The position numbers were made by a program, and so were the translations under genes. 64,000 nt of DNA from Tieghemostelium lacteum (lineage: Eukaryota > Evosea > Eumycetozoa > Dictyosteliales > Raperosteliaceae). The stretch covers positions 62,001 to 126,000 of the forward strand of contig LODT01000011.1 in the NCBI GenBank assembly GCA_001606155.1, given 5' to 3'. This document shows, in pieces, positions 12,880-22,616 of the stretch. The notes beneath the pieces are model-generated. The model was not told where the DNA came from and made no database searches. It saw nothing but the letters and a program-made list of their open reading frames with translations. Within the stretch, counting starts at the first letter, position 1, and each line of letters opens with the position of its first letter.

Positions 12880-13870
12880 TTCGGACCTGTAAGCACATTT
12901 TCGAAACTTCATATTCATATATTTCACTGGTGGCGGAGGTACAGTAACTCTAGTCTGAAATTCTTCAGGTTTGGGTACTTATTCTTTTAATAATGACACA
13001 TGAAACACAGGTATTATTTCTTCATATCATGGGCCACAGTATTTACCAGTCAATTTCTTCATAGGTCTTAAAACATCGGAACTGATGGTGATGTTTTTTG
13101 TGCAGAGCAACACTAGGTCACCAACCTCGAAAGTGACATCACTTCTAATTGTGTTGCTATACTTGGTTTGCTGTCGTTGAGCAAAACTCTGGGAATCGAT
13201 TGATGCTAGTGAGGCAGATTTAATGTTCTTGATAAACTCTTCTACCACAAAATTACTCGATTCAGTTAAGATCATCGATTAAAATTGAACTTGGAACAAT
13301 TGGATGTTTACCAAAATTGAGAAAGAATGGTGAGTACTTAGTTGAGGCATTTACAGCATTATTAATTGAGAATTCGACTTTTGGTAACAACGCAGATCAG
13401 TTATTCATCTTATAATTGACAAAATTTCTTAGAATTTCAAGTTCTCACACTTGGTTATGTATTCACGAATACTTGTACAGTCTACTTGGTAAAGCTTATC
13501 CATTTCCATTCTAGCTTGCAAATCAACACAAATCCCTATAAATCTTGCATTGAGGCCTTTGATACTATTCCTATCGGCCTATGGCACCCCTTAGTATCAA
13601 GCTTTGGCGTTACCTTTAAGCTTTAGAGATAGTAAGTATCCCCTTCCAGTCTTAATTCCACATTTCATCACGGCATCATGGGATTCTTTAAGAAAATTCT
13701 CCAAGTCTTCACCTTGGTTCCCTTCATAGCATGGCAAGTTTTTGATGATCGATAAACCTTTCTTGATTTAGTCATTTTCACTACTTTTGGTCTGTAGGAA
13801 CTCTAACTCTTTTTTCAGTTCCAAGATCGTTTTTTCGTAATTTGGATTATTGTTATTTACTTCACTCATA
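12880..13870 (-). mobile_element. Ty3/gypsy-like LTR retroelement fossil
   Basis: Reading the minus strand, a gag-like start of about 0.5 kb is joined directly to the tail of an integrase region. The tail keeps the segment with a FEVGDLVLL core and the module preceding GPY, then a Pro-rich segment typical of the end of gypsy pol. Protease, reverse transcriptase and RNase H are absent. The copy is clearly broken, with a large internal loss and several further breaks, so it is old. No LTRs were recognised at either end. Base composition is less AT-rich than the neighbouring intergenic DNA. Confidence 0.7.
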
Positions 13871-14095
13871 TTTTTGATTACTAGCAGGTGATACCAAATG
13901 TAAGAAAGTTAATATTTCTTATTCTTATTTTATAAAGATGATTATATAGTTTATTTTGTATTTATATTATAAAATTGAATCAAATGCAAATTCTCTACTT
14001 TATAATACTCTAGTTTAATTTAACATTTTTTGTTGAAATTAATTTAAATTGTAAAGTAGAGTTCCAATTTATTAATCTTTTATTTTTAATATTCA

Positions 14096-14745
14096 TTCTC
14101 TTGTTTTTTTAAAACTGTAATTATACTGAGAAGGTTCACCAAGCCAACATCAGTTGAGAGTTTATTTATAAAATAAAATTTTGTTTGTATGTTTTGTTGA
14201 ATTTGTAGAGGATTGATTTTATCTTGTTCATTTTTGATTTGCAGTTGGAGAATTTTGTCTTTAAGTACCTTTAAGAATGGGAGTAGTATAACCACTACTC
14301 AAAAAGGATAAATCAGATACTAGGTATCATCCTCTTATGCCTCTTCTCCTTATCATAAGACCTTCTGGTTTCTATAACTCCTTTTCTAGTTGATTATATT
14401 GGAAGGGTCCATGTTTGAGATGGATGTCCATTTATTCCATATTGATTTAAATGTAATTGCGATTATGTTGATAAGGATGATGTGGTATTTACTGTTGTAG
14501 ACGTTGAGTATTGAGAAAGGATTATTCCATTCAATATCTTTGATTTTGAAATGTTTGGCTGTGATTTTGAATTGGTGAGTGTATTAGTTTGTGGTTGTTT
14601 GACACTCGAAGAAGATATGGGTGGAGTTAGATTTAGAGATTGTGTTGCATATAGTGCAATTTTTATTTTAGTCTAATGGAAGTGATTTGGTGATGAAGCG
14701 GAATAATATATTGTGGTGGTTTGGTGTTTTTTCTCCATTTTTGCT
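14096..14745 (-). mobile_element. LINE fragment A (3' end), with nested SINE-like insert
   Basis: This is the 3' end of a non-LTR retrotransposon, truncated at its 5' side. Read on the minus strand it begins in the zinc-binding region that follows reverse transcriptase (an HHNILFRF-type helix, then a C-x2-C pair and a further Cys). It ends at a conserved 3' tail (AACTGATGTTGGCTTGGTGA...) followed by AGTTTTAAAAAAA, a poly(A) remnant. Five related copies lie in this window (15225, 42578, 44058, 49315, 51850). Compared with them, this copy is interrupted at 14270-14373 by a different, roughly 100-bp repeat and has an internal deletion near 14710. Stops show that it is dead. TRE-like LINEs are the known dictyostelid type. 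Confidence 0.75.
14270..14373 (-). mobile_element. SINE-like repeat copy 1 (inside LINE A)
   Basis: One of five related copies of about 85-119 bp. On its own strand it runs from GAAACCAGAAGGTCTTATG through AAGAGGATGATACCTAGTAT to a tRNA-like A-box segment, GTAGTGGTTATAC, near its 3' end. It sits inside LINE A between ctagaaaaggagtta and acttaaagac, which are contiguous in LINE C. An imperfect direct repeat of about 8 bp (aaggagtta / aaggta) flanks it, as expected for a target-site duplication. The first 10 or so bases of the family (ATGTAATGAA) are missing here. Confidence 0.65.
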
Positions 14746-14865
14746 TTAGATGATCTTTTGAAAATAGATGCAAATACTTCAAAAAGTTTAACCAAATTAG
14801 ATGCAAGTTGTTTTATTTTCTTCTTGGAAGAAGAGTTTTACCAATCCTAATGTAATAAGTAGTGT

Positions 14866-14990
14866 TTAAAATTGGTACGGTATACTAATTACCATTGGGA
14901 AAATTTTTATATCATTACCGTTGGTAAATTTTTTTTGGATTACCACTGGTATTAAAGTGTACCAATACCAGTTTACCAGTGCTAGATTAA
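14866..14990. repeat. Hairpin-bearing short interspersed repeat
   Basis: Contains a perfect 9-bp inverted repeat, ACTGGTATT (14945-14953) and AATACCAGT (14964-14972), with a 10-nt loop. Nearby are repeated accattgg/accgttggtaaa words. The block from tttaaaattggta to ttaccactggtattaaag recurs at 50288-50350, and the leading gtgtttaaaattg word recurs at 42608 inside LINE C. It looks like a small non-coding mobile repeat (MITE-like). A coding role is unlikely. Confidence 0.45.
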
Positions 14991-15224
14991 AATGATTATT
15001 TAATACACAATAGTCCATTGGTAAATATTTACATTTAATGTCGAATAGTGAAGTGGTGTACATAAAAAGTGTAGAATTGGATATGAAAAAAATTTATATA
15101 TTTATATATATTTAGAAATACAATTTTGAAAATATATTAAATATTGACTTTATTTAAGTACTATATATTTCTATTGGTCTCAACTGGAGAGTCAATCTCC
15201 AATACCAAATTGAATAAGAAACAA

Positions 15225-15685
15225 CAAAGGAATTGACTATCAAAAACAATATCCAAAAAGACTGTTTCTTAGCTTGGATAAAGATAAACCCAAAATACAT
15301 TCTAAACCAATATCCTGAACCTATCTTCAACCGCTCAAAAGAGATAGGTCACCAACTCTCTTACAAAAACGTCTACAACAGCAAATATCACATCATCCAT
15401 ATCAACATAATCGCTATTACCTTCAAATCAATATAGAACAAATGGAAATCCATCTCAAACAAGGACCCTTCCAATATAATCAAAATTCCAACCATCAACC
15501 AAATTCTAAGAATAATACAACTAGAAAAAGAGTTCTTAAAGACAAAATAATCCAACTGAAAATCAAAAATGAACAGGAAAAAATCTACAAATTTAGCAAA
15601 ACATACAAACAAAATTTTATTTTATAAATAAACTCTCAACTGATGTTGGCTTGGTGAGCCTTCTCATTATAATTAAAGTTTTAAA
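15225..15685 (+). mobile_element. LINE fragment B with poly(A) tail
   Basis: Same family as LINE A, in the opposite orientation. It encodes NIQKDCFLAWIKINPKY and then, after an internal deletion near 15378, jumps to YNSKYHIIHINIIAITFKS. It ends in the conserved 3' tail ACTGATGTTGGCTTGGTGAGCC and AAAGTTTTAAAAAAAAAAAA at 15668-15690. The A run marks the 3' end, as expected for target-primed reverse transcription. It is 5'-truncated and dead. Confidence 0.75.
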
Positions 15686-15938
15686 AAAAAAAAATATATT
15701 TCTATTCAAATTTGATCAAAATTGAAGTAATTTAATCTATTTTATTTAATTGAGTAAGAAAATGGTTCTTAACATTAAATTTACTATATTAAAGTTGGAA
15801 TGGATCCATTTTACAGCAATAATGTGATGCCTTTCAAACACTGGTAAATATCAAAACTCAAACTCCTTTATTAAATATATATAACGCTCCAAAACAAAAT
15901 AAAAAATAACATCAATTGATATGAAATGTTTTCCTCCT

Positions 15939-18900
15939 TTAATGATATTTCTTTACATTTTTCATTTGTGTTGATTTTCTAAAGTCATTTTCTGCCTTTG
16001 AAATTACATTTGAATACTTGTCTTTAACTGAAAGAGAAGGAGAGATTTTTTCAAAATCTGATTCCACAATGTTAGATTGGTCAATATATTTCTTGGTAAT
16101 ACTATCTCTCAGATATCTATCAGATCTAGTCTTGTATTCTTTGGTTTCCTTTTCGGTCATTGACCAAAGTTTTAAAATGGTCGGAGAAGCATCTTGGTTG
16201 CTATTTTTAACTGGAGACAAATTACTATTAACAATTGATTTTGATTTACCATGGCTATAATTAATTTTACTACCAGTTTCTTTTATATCCAATACTGAAA
16301 ACTTTTTAATTAGATTATAAACACTGTTACTATTGTTTTGTAGTAACTGTTTTTCATCGGCTGTTAAATCAATGACCACATCTGCAATGAGATTACTTTT
16401 AAATGATGACAATGACTGATCTATTGACATGAGTTTACTGAGCTCTTTAGTTTCGTTAATTAGATTCTTTTTGTTATCAGTTAATAATCTATTTTGTTGT
16501 GCGCTGTTATGGTGCTGACTCTTTGTTAGAACCTTTGTGAGTTCTAGTTTAATGGGAGCCATGTGATATTGATTTTGTTCGGTATAAATTCTCACCAAAA
16601 CATGATCAAAAATGTATATAGTAATTTTAGTTTGATCTTTGAGATGGAACACCACATTACTTTCATTGATCTCAATTCGAACAGGTTGATTGTCATCAGA
16701 GAACATTGGTTGGCTATTTACCTCTTGATTTTTTAGTAAATAGACTCGTTGTCTCAGACCATATTCAGGTACATACACTACCAAACTATTAGATCTGAGA
16801 TCAGTGACAATAGCCTCTACATTATCCTTAGGCTTCCATTGGAAATACATTGATTGGAAGAGTTCAGTAGCATCTCTTTGAACTGTTTTAGATGCTCTGT
16901 GTCTATGATTTAGATGATTTGACAATTCATTCATTTTATAATCATCATAATTTACCACTTTTTTATGACCCAGTGACATCCACAATTGTCTGTGTACAAT
17001 GATATCTGCATATCTTCTAATTGGTGATGTAAAATGCGTGTATTTATCAATTGCCAAACCATAATGGTAGAATTCAGATACATTAACCTGACCAGTAGAA
17101 AAGTAAATTGCCTCTGAAATGACATTTACAGCTTTTAATTTCAATATTATATTTTTGTAATGGTCTTGTTTATCAGTAGCATTGTGAAGTGATTTTGCAA
17201 GTTCCTTGTTTGAGTCATAATTATATTGAAATCCACAGAGATCAAATAAATATCTAAGAGACTCCAATTGTATAGGGTTAGGTTTAGGATGACGTCTTAG
17301 CAGTGCACATGATGGGAAATGACTATGAATTTTAGTAGCCACAGAAGCATTAGCAAGAATCATAAACTCAGCAACAACTTGGTGTATCTCCAAATCTTTC
17401 TTTAGAACAATTTTCTCTGGTTGATTTGTTTGTTTATCAAATTGAAATCGAACTTCTATAGATTCTAAATCAAGTGCACCTACAGATTCTCTTTGTTTCT
17501 TTAGGTATCTGAATACTTCAACCAATGTCAAAAGATCCTTTTTCAACTGAGATATTTGTATTCCTTGGAATAGTCTATTCTTGTATCCTGCATTCTGACC
17601 ACCTCCAGTTACATCAGAATCCTTATCCTTTCCTTGCACAATAACACCATCTATAATATCTTGTGCTAGTTGATAATGCATTTCAGCACATGAATATATA
17701 ATAGTTCTACCAAACCAAGTATCAACAATTTCATAACCCCCATTTGAATTTTTTTTAATTTTCCAAATTGTTGACATTGCACATCGTGGAAAACCACCTC
17801 TAAGTGAACATACATCTTCACTGAGAACTGCAGGAAGCATATCAAATCTTCTGTCTGGTAGATAGATAGTAGTTCCTCTTCTTGCAGCTTCTATATCCAA
17901 TGCCGAACCTTCTTTTACAAAAAATGAAACATCAGCAATATGAACACCAATTTCAATTAGATTATCACCGTCTAGATAACCTACTGATATGGCATCATCA
18001 ATATCTTTACTACCTAAAGGATCTATAGACATTGTATGGTGATCCTTTAATACTCTACGATAGTCAAACTCCTCTTTTGGTATTGGCCAAGGTTCATCTA
18101 CAGTAGATTTAGGAAGTGACTCTAAAATCTGTTGTGACCATTTAGATAATGATATATCATGTTCGATTAACAAACTCTGTAACTCAGTTTCCAGTGATCC
18201 AGATTCACCAACATCTGATACATAATGACCTGTAGGATAATTACTATGTAGATCCCAACTATCCAATCTAATTATAACTCTTTTACCTTGAAACATTTGT
18301 GGATTTCTAGTTGGTACTCTAATTGCTGGAATACGATAATCAAATGGTATTATAAATACAAAACTACTATTCATATTGGTATCTTTCTCCATTGTACCAA
18401 CATAATCTCTCCAATTTCTAGACACTATTCCAACAACTCTACCAGTTGGTACCAAACCAAGTTTGCTAACTTTCATTTCACCATCATTGTCATTCAGATT
18501 ACTATCATCAATATCGTCTACATTTAATGATGGTAGCCATTCAGATTCAGGTAACAATTGAACAGCTACACTATCACCATGTACAGATCTATTTATATTC
18601 TTTTTACCAATAATTAAAATCTTGTCACTATTGGTAACAGTTTGATTTTGAATCTTTATGAATGCTTCATCTCTGTTATGTTGATTTACATGTATTTTAC
18701 CTTGAAACAAACTACCAGATTTCAATTCACTTGATAGTATATCATCATTTAGATATCGTTCATAGAACTGTTCTGATGTATTGCTACCATCTTTCTGCTG
18801 TTGCTGTTGTTGTTTCTGTTCAATCAATAACTGTGTAATAGAATCATACAAATTCAAAAGTTCCTTATTCTTAGAATGTCTAGATTGAAGATAATCTAGT

Positions 18901-19538
18901 AAAGTAATACTAGATATTGATTTATCAACACCACTAACAAATGATTGAAGATCAACATCCTGTGTAACTAATTGAACTTTTATATTCGAAACATCATCTT
19001 GTAAATGATCTCTAAACCATTGACATGACTTTACTATAGTTCTATACTGATGCATTTGAAAACTATCCGATGTAACTCTATCTTGAAAAGTCTGTGAAAA
19101 CAATTCATTACTAAAGAAACATATACCTCTACTAGTGTTTTTTGAGTTCTTTAAAAGAGATTTTAATCTCTCAAAAAACTTTTGACCAGAATTATATTGT
19201 ACATATCTATAGACACTCTCCAGTATAATGACATTACATATAGGTGTCTCTGTAATAGTATTGATTTCAAATATCTCCAAATACTCTACTATTGTTTTTA
19301 TATCTGGTATTATTATTAACTTATCTTTATTACTACTAGTATAATTAAATGATATTAAACCTGTGGTATCATAAGGTTTACATTTTTTACAATCAATGTA
19401 TTTGCATGTAATGTCATTCCTTAGATATTGTTCTTTGGATATCCAACTTATACCTGATGAATTAGATTTCTTTGGGAAATATAGTGTATAATTTTCATCA
19501 ATATGATTGTTTATTATACCTCTGTCAGATATTGTCAT
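15939..19538 (-). CDS. DIS3L: DIS3L-type RNB exoribonuclease (cytoplasmic exosome)
   Basis: A single-exon protein of 1199 residues if it starts at the ATG at 19538 (MTISDRG). An upstream in-frame ATG at 19586 would add only a Phe-rich stretch read from an A/T tract. Order: a Cys motif YLRNDITC-KYIDCKKC (CR3), a PIN-like domain, two cold-shock domains, the RNB catalytic core, an S1 domain and a long polar tail of about 200 residues. The RNB motif SIDPLGSKDIDDAIS keeps the four acidic metal ligands, so 3'-5' exonuclease activity is expected. Segments such as IPDIKTIVEYLEIFE, YGLAIDKYTHFTSPIRRY and RFDMLPAVLSEDVCSL fit DIS3L better than DIS3. Two of the four PIN acids appear replaced, as is known for DIS3L, so no endonuclease activity is expected. 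Family role: RNA decay with the exosome. Confidence 0.9.
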   Translation of the reverse strand: MTISDRGIINNHIDENYTLYFPKKSNSSGISWISKEQYLRNDITCKYIDCKKCKPYDTTGLISFNYTSSNKDKLIIIPDIKTIVEYLEIFEINTITETPICNVIILESVYRYVQYNSGQKFFERLKSLLKNSKNTSRGICFFSNELFSQTFQDRVTSDSFQMHQYRTIVKSCQWFRDHLQDDVSNIKVQLVTQDVDLQSFVSGVDKSISSITLLDYLQSRHSKNKELLNLYDSITQLLIEQKQQQQQQKDGSNTSEQFYERYLNDDILSSELKSGSLFQGKIHVNQHNRDEAFIKIQNQTVTNSDKILIIGKKNINRSVHGDSVAVQLLPESEWLPSLNVDDIDDSNLNDNDGEMKVSKLGLVPTGRVVGIVSRNWRDYVGTMEKDTNMNSSFVFIIPFDYRIPAIRVPTRNPQMFQGKRVIIRLDSWDLHSNYPTGHYVSDVGESGSLETELQSLLIEHDISLSKWSQQILESLPKSTVDEPWPIPKEEFDYRRVLKDHHTMSIDPLGSKDIDDAISVGYLDGDNLIEIGVHIADVSFFVKEGSALDIEAARRGTTIYLPDRRFDMLPAVLSEDVCSLRGGFPRCAMSTIWKIKKNSNGGYEIVDTWFGRTIIYSCAEMHYQLAQDIIDGVIVQGKDKDSDVTGGGQNAGYKNRLFQGIQISQLKKDLLTLVEVFRYLKKQRESVGALDLESIEVRFQFDKQTNQPEKIVLKKDLEIHQVVAEFMILANASVATKIHSHFPSCALLRRHPKPNPIQLESLRYLFDLCGFQYNYDSNKELAKSLHNATDKQDHYKNIILKLKAVNVISEAIYFSTGQVNVSEFYHYGLAIDKYTHFTSPIRRYADIIVHRQLWMSLGHKKVVNYDDYKMNELSNHLNHRHRASKTVQRDATELFQSMYFQWKPKDNVEAIVTDLRSNSLVVYVPEYGLRQRVYLLKNQEVNSQPMFSDDNQPVRIEINESNVVFHLKDQTKITIYIFDHVLVRIYTEQNQYHMAPIKLELTKVLTKSQHHNSAQQNRLLTDNKKNLINETKELSKLMSIDQSLSSFKSNLIADVVIDLTADEKQLLQNNSNSVYNLIKKFSVLDIKETGSKINYSHGKSKSIVNSNLSPVKNSNQDASPTILKLWSMTEKETKEYKTRSDRYLRDSITKKYIDQSNIVESDFEKISPSLSVKDKYSNVISKAENDFRKSTQMKNVKKYH

Positions 19539-19727
19539 TTGGGGATATTTTAAAGTATAAAAAAAAATGAAAAAAAATGAACTCAAAAATAATAATAAAT
19601 ACTTGTCACCTCATGTTGCATCCAATTTGATACTAAAAATTTTCTTTTACTTAATAGCTGAGAATGTGATTTGGTCTTTATATTTTGATAAGAAAAAAAA
19701 ATAAAAGTTTATTTTATTAAAAACTCT

Positions 19728-20546
19728 ATGTTTGTAAAATATCAAAAAAATAGACTTTTACCATTGATAAATAGATATTTTACAACTCTTACAAATCTAA
19801 ATAAACCATCTATAAAGATTATCAATAAGAATAATAGAAATGATAGTGATATAATATCAAATAAGAAAAAAGATTGGAGAGATAAGAAATGGATAGTTGA
19901 TACTATTGATCATCTTGATAATGGTAACTTAAATGAAAGAGATATGATATCTATATCTGATTTGAGTAAAGATAATGATAGTATATCAATTCAAAATTCT
20001 CAATCTTTATTTGAAGACATGAAGATTTCAACAACAAGCACAGTGATATCAACTTATCAAAAAGGTATAAGTTATGAATGTTTGGTTATAGATAAACTTT
20101 CTAATCTACAAGGAATGAATATTGTAATATCAGGTGGATCGGGCGACAAGGGTATAGATTTCAAAGGTAGTTGGACAGTAGATAAACAAAAACTTCAAGT
20201 AATAGGTCAATGTAAGAATTATCAAAAGAAAATAGGTCCATCTGTACTTAGAGAATTTGAATCATCACTATCAACCTACATTAACAGTAGTAGTAGTAGT
20301 AGTAGTAGTAGTAATAGTGATTTACAGACATTAGGTATCATTTCAAGTGCATCTGGATTCACTTCATCCATTGCGGTTTCAATGGAAACTTTTAGATATC
20401 CAATAATAATATCACATTTAACATCTAATGGTATACTTTCATGGACAATGAACAAAGCAGCTAGATTACTACTACCTAATCTTATAATTGCCAGAAAATC
20501 AACTTCTTCTGGTTTTATTTTAGAACTTTTATTGCAAAAACTATAG
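19728..20546 (+). CDS. RRG7/Mrr-like restriction-endonuclease-fold protein, probably mitochondrial
   Basis: 272 residues. The first 45 are basic, hydroxylated and nearly acid-free (MFVKYQKNRLLPLINRYFTT), as in a mitochondrial presequence. From about residue 105 there is a PD-(D/E)xK nuclease-like domain: helix YQKGISYECLVIDKL, then SGGSGDKGIDFKG (candidate metal-binding Asp), then the strand IGQCKNY with a candidate Q-x-K motif. This layout matches the DUF2034/RRG7 family of fungal mitochondrial proteins and bacterial Mrr-type nucleases. A Ser run (AGT repeat, 20285-20315) lies in a loop. The C-terminal part (RYPIIISHLTSNGILSW) continues the fold. Substrate and role are unknown. RRG7 is tied to respiratory growth in yeast. 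The start lies about 190 bp from the divergent DIS3L start. Confidence 0.65.
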   Translation: MFVKYQKNRLLPLINRYFTTLTNLNKPSIKIINKNNRNDSDIISNKKKDWRDKKWIVDTIDHLDNGNLNERDMISISDLSKDNDSISIQNSQSLFEDMKISTTSTVISTYQKGISYECLVIDKLSNLQGMNIVISGGSGDKGIDFKGSWTVDKQKLQVIGQCKNYQKKIGPSVLREFESSLSTYINSSSSSSSSSNSDLQTLGIISSASGFTSSIAVSMETFRYPIIISHLTSNGILSWTMNKAARLLLPNLIIARKSTSSGFILELLLQKL

Positions 20547-21163
20547 AATATCGATATTCATCCCACATCACTTCCCCCACTTTTTTTTTTCAAATCAGTA
20601 TTGACACATTTACTGTGAAATGATTTGTTGTTTAAACCTTATTAATACCTTTACAAAAAAAAAATCTCGGGTTTTTATAATCAAATAAAAAATATTATTT
20701 CCATTGAAATCTGATGTCATTTTGTATAAAATATCCTAAAAACCTATTAAAAATATTTTTTTTTTTTTTTTTGTGTTTTAAAATTTTTTTATATGTTTGG
20801 TGTGTGGTAGATTGTATCCTTTTTTTAAAAAAAATAATCACACATTATCAAATTTATTTATATTTAGTATAATAATATTGTATATGTAAAATTTTACTAT
20901 CATTAAAGGTTTTTTTTTTTTTTTACACAATAGTAGTACTACTTAAACACAAGAGATATAAAATTATATATAATATACTAGTTTTAATATAATAATTAAA
21001 AAAATAGTTTTGATAATCAGATTAATCAAAACTAAAAAAGTACCAGTGTCAGCAGAGAGAGGACAGGATTAAAATAATCAGAGAAAGAAAGAAAAAAACA
21101 ACAACAACAAACACAGTTAATATCTATAATTACACATTCTAAGAAATTAATATATTCAGAGAA
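20547..21163. promoter_or_regulatory. G-alpha upstream region with long T tracts and a leader hairpin
   Basis: 617 bp with no ORF. It contains homopolymer runs (T near 20758-20772, T near 20911-20924) and an inverted repeat, TAGTTTTGAT (21005-21014) with ATCAAAACTA (21025-21034). The latter lies 130 bp before the G-alpha start codon and is likely in the 5' leader. An A-rich, AAC-repeat leader runs from 21080 to the start codon. Confidence 0.4.
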
Positions 21164-22210
21164 ATGGGATGCTTATTAACAGTTGAAGCAAAAAAATCTA
21201 GAGAGATTGATTATCGTCTGAGAAAAGATGGAGATGTTACCAAAAATGAAACCAAATTATTACTATTAGGACCAGGTGAATCAGGTAAATCGACAATATT
21301 TAAACAGATGAAAATTATTCAAGATGATGGTGGATTCAGTATAGAGGAGAAATTAGAGTACCGTTATATCATATTTGGTAATTGTATCAGTCAAATGAAA
21401 GTATTGGTCACAGCCGCCATTAATAATAACATTCAACCACAATTGGCCGAGAATGAGGCGAGATTTGAAAAACTATCTAAAATTTCACCAGGAGGAAACA
21501 GTTGGACACTGGAAGTCGCTGAAGATATTAGATGTCTCTGGAGAGATGAAGGTATTCAACAGGTTTATAAAATGCGTGATAAACACTTTCAGTTGAATGA
21601 CTCTGCAGCCTATTTCTTTGATAATATCAGTCGGTTTGCAAATGATACCTATGTACCCTCCCAAGATGATGTACTGAGAAGTCGTGTTAGAACAACTGGT
21701 ATACAAGAAGCACATTTCAAATTCAATGATATTGAGTTTAGAATGCTAGATGTTGGTGGTCAGCGTTCAGAGAGACGTAAATGGATACACTGTTTCGATA
21801 GTGTAACTGCAGTTATATTTTGTGTTGCTCTCTCTGAGTATGATCAAACTCTTCGTGAAGAGGAATCACAAAACAGAATGAAAGAGTCTCTACTACTGTT
21901 TGACGAGATTGTCAACAGCCATTGGTTCCGTAACACTGCTTTCATTATCTTTTTCAACAAGGTCGATCTATTTAGAGAGAAAATTCAAAAGATTGACTTG
22001 GGTGAGACTTTCCCTCTATACAAGGATGGTTTCAATTTTGACTCAGCTAGTCAGTTCATTAAAAAAATGTTTTTAGATCAAGCTCATTCTCAACAGATGA
22101 TGTTTACTCATTTCACCTGTGCTATTGATACTGATAATATCCAATTTGTATTTAAAGCTGTAAGAGAAGCTTTATTAAAAAATGTAATTACCTCTATTAT
22201 TCATATTTAA
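21164..22210 (+). CDS. gpaE: Heterotrimeric G protein alpha subunit, G-alpha-5-like
   Basis: 348 residues, single exon, standard G-alpha length. N-terminal MGCLLT offers a Gly2 myristoylation and Cys3 palmitoylation site. P-loop GPGESGKST is at 36-44, the arginine-finger region is SRVRTTGI, switch II is DVGGQRSERRKW, NKVD contacts guanine, and TCAIDT is near the C terminus. The end ITSIIHI lacks a Cys at position -4, so it is not a pertussis-toxin substrate. The start MGCLLTVEAKKSREIDYRLRK is nearly the same as the start I remember for D. discoideum G-alpha-5 (gpaE), hence the symbol. The family is certain; the subtype is a strong guess. It acts under seven-helix receptors at the plasma membrane. 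Confidence 0.93.
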   Translation: MGCLLTVEAKKSREIDYRLRKDGDVTKNETKLLLLGPGESGKSTIFKQMKIIQDDGGFSIEEKLEYRYIIFGNCISQMKVLVTAAINNNIQPQLAENEARFEKLSKISPGGNSWTLEVAEDIRCLWRDEGIQQVYKMRDKHFQLNDSAAYFFDNISRFANDTYVPSQDDVLRSRVRTTGIQEAHFKFNDIEFRMLDVGGQRSERRKWIHCFDSVTAVIFCVALSEYDQTLREEESQNRMKESLLLFDEIVNSHWFRNTAFIIFFNKVDLFREKIQKIDLGETFPLYKDGFNFDSASQFIKKMFLDQAHSQQMMFTHFTCAIDTDNIQFVFKAVREALLKNVITSIIHI

Positions 22211-22616
22211 AATTATAATAATAATTGATTCAACAATGAAATTAAAAAAAAAAAAAGTAATAATAATAATAATAATAATAATCATAATATATCAATCACT
22301 TCACTTACTATACCCTCAATTTACACACTATTACTAAATCAACCAACAACACAAATATTCTATTAAAATATTATTTATCAAGTAATAATAATATATTTTT
22401 TATTGGATTTTTGTTTTTCCCAATACAAATCCCTCCCCCTCCCTTCCCACCTTAAAGTTATATCAACCTTTTTTTTTCTCATTACTTCTCCACTTGCTAG
22501 CACCTTCAAACAAATCTCAAATCAATCGATTTCAAAAACAAATAAAAAAAAAAAAATAAATAACATAAAGGATAAAAATACTAGATTGTATAATAATTTA
22601 TAAATACAAATATCTT
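22211..22616. other. Convergent 3' regions with (TAA)n microsatellite
   Basis: 406 bp between the G-alpha stop and the stop of the opposing gene. It holds an A13 run and a perfect (TAA)n tract at about 22257-22282, followed by C/T-rich DNA near 22430-22500. No gene seen. Confidence 0.6.

Noticed and set aside
14866-15063. 65-codon minus-strand ORF
   Set aside because: It spans the hairpin repeat, shows no domain, and its composition is that of random AT-rich DNA.
22403-22603. 66-codon ORF downstream of the G-alpha gene
   Set aside because: It lies in a pyrimidine-rich 3' region, has low complexity after residue 40 and no homology signal.
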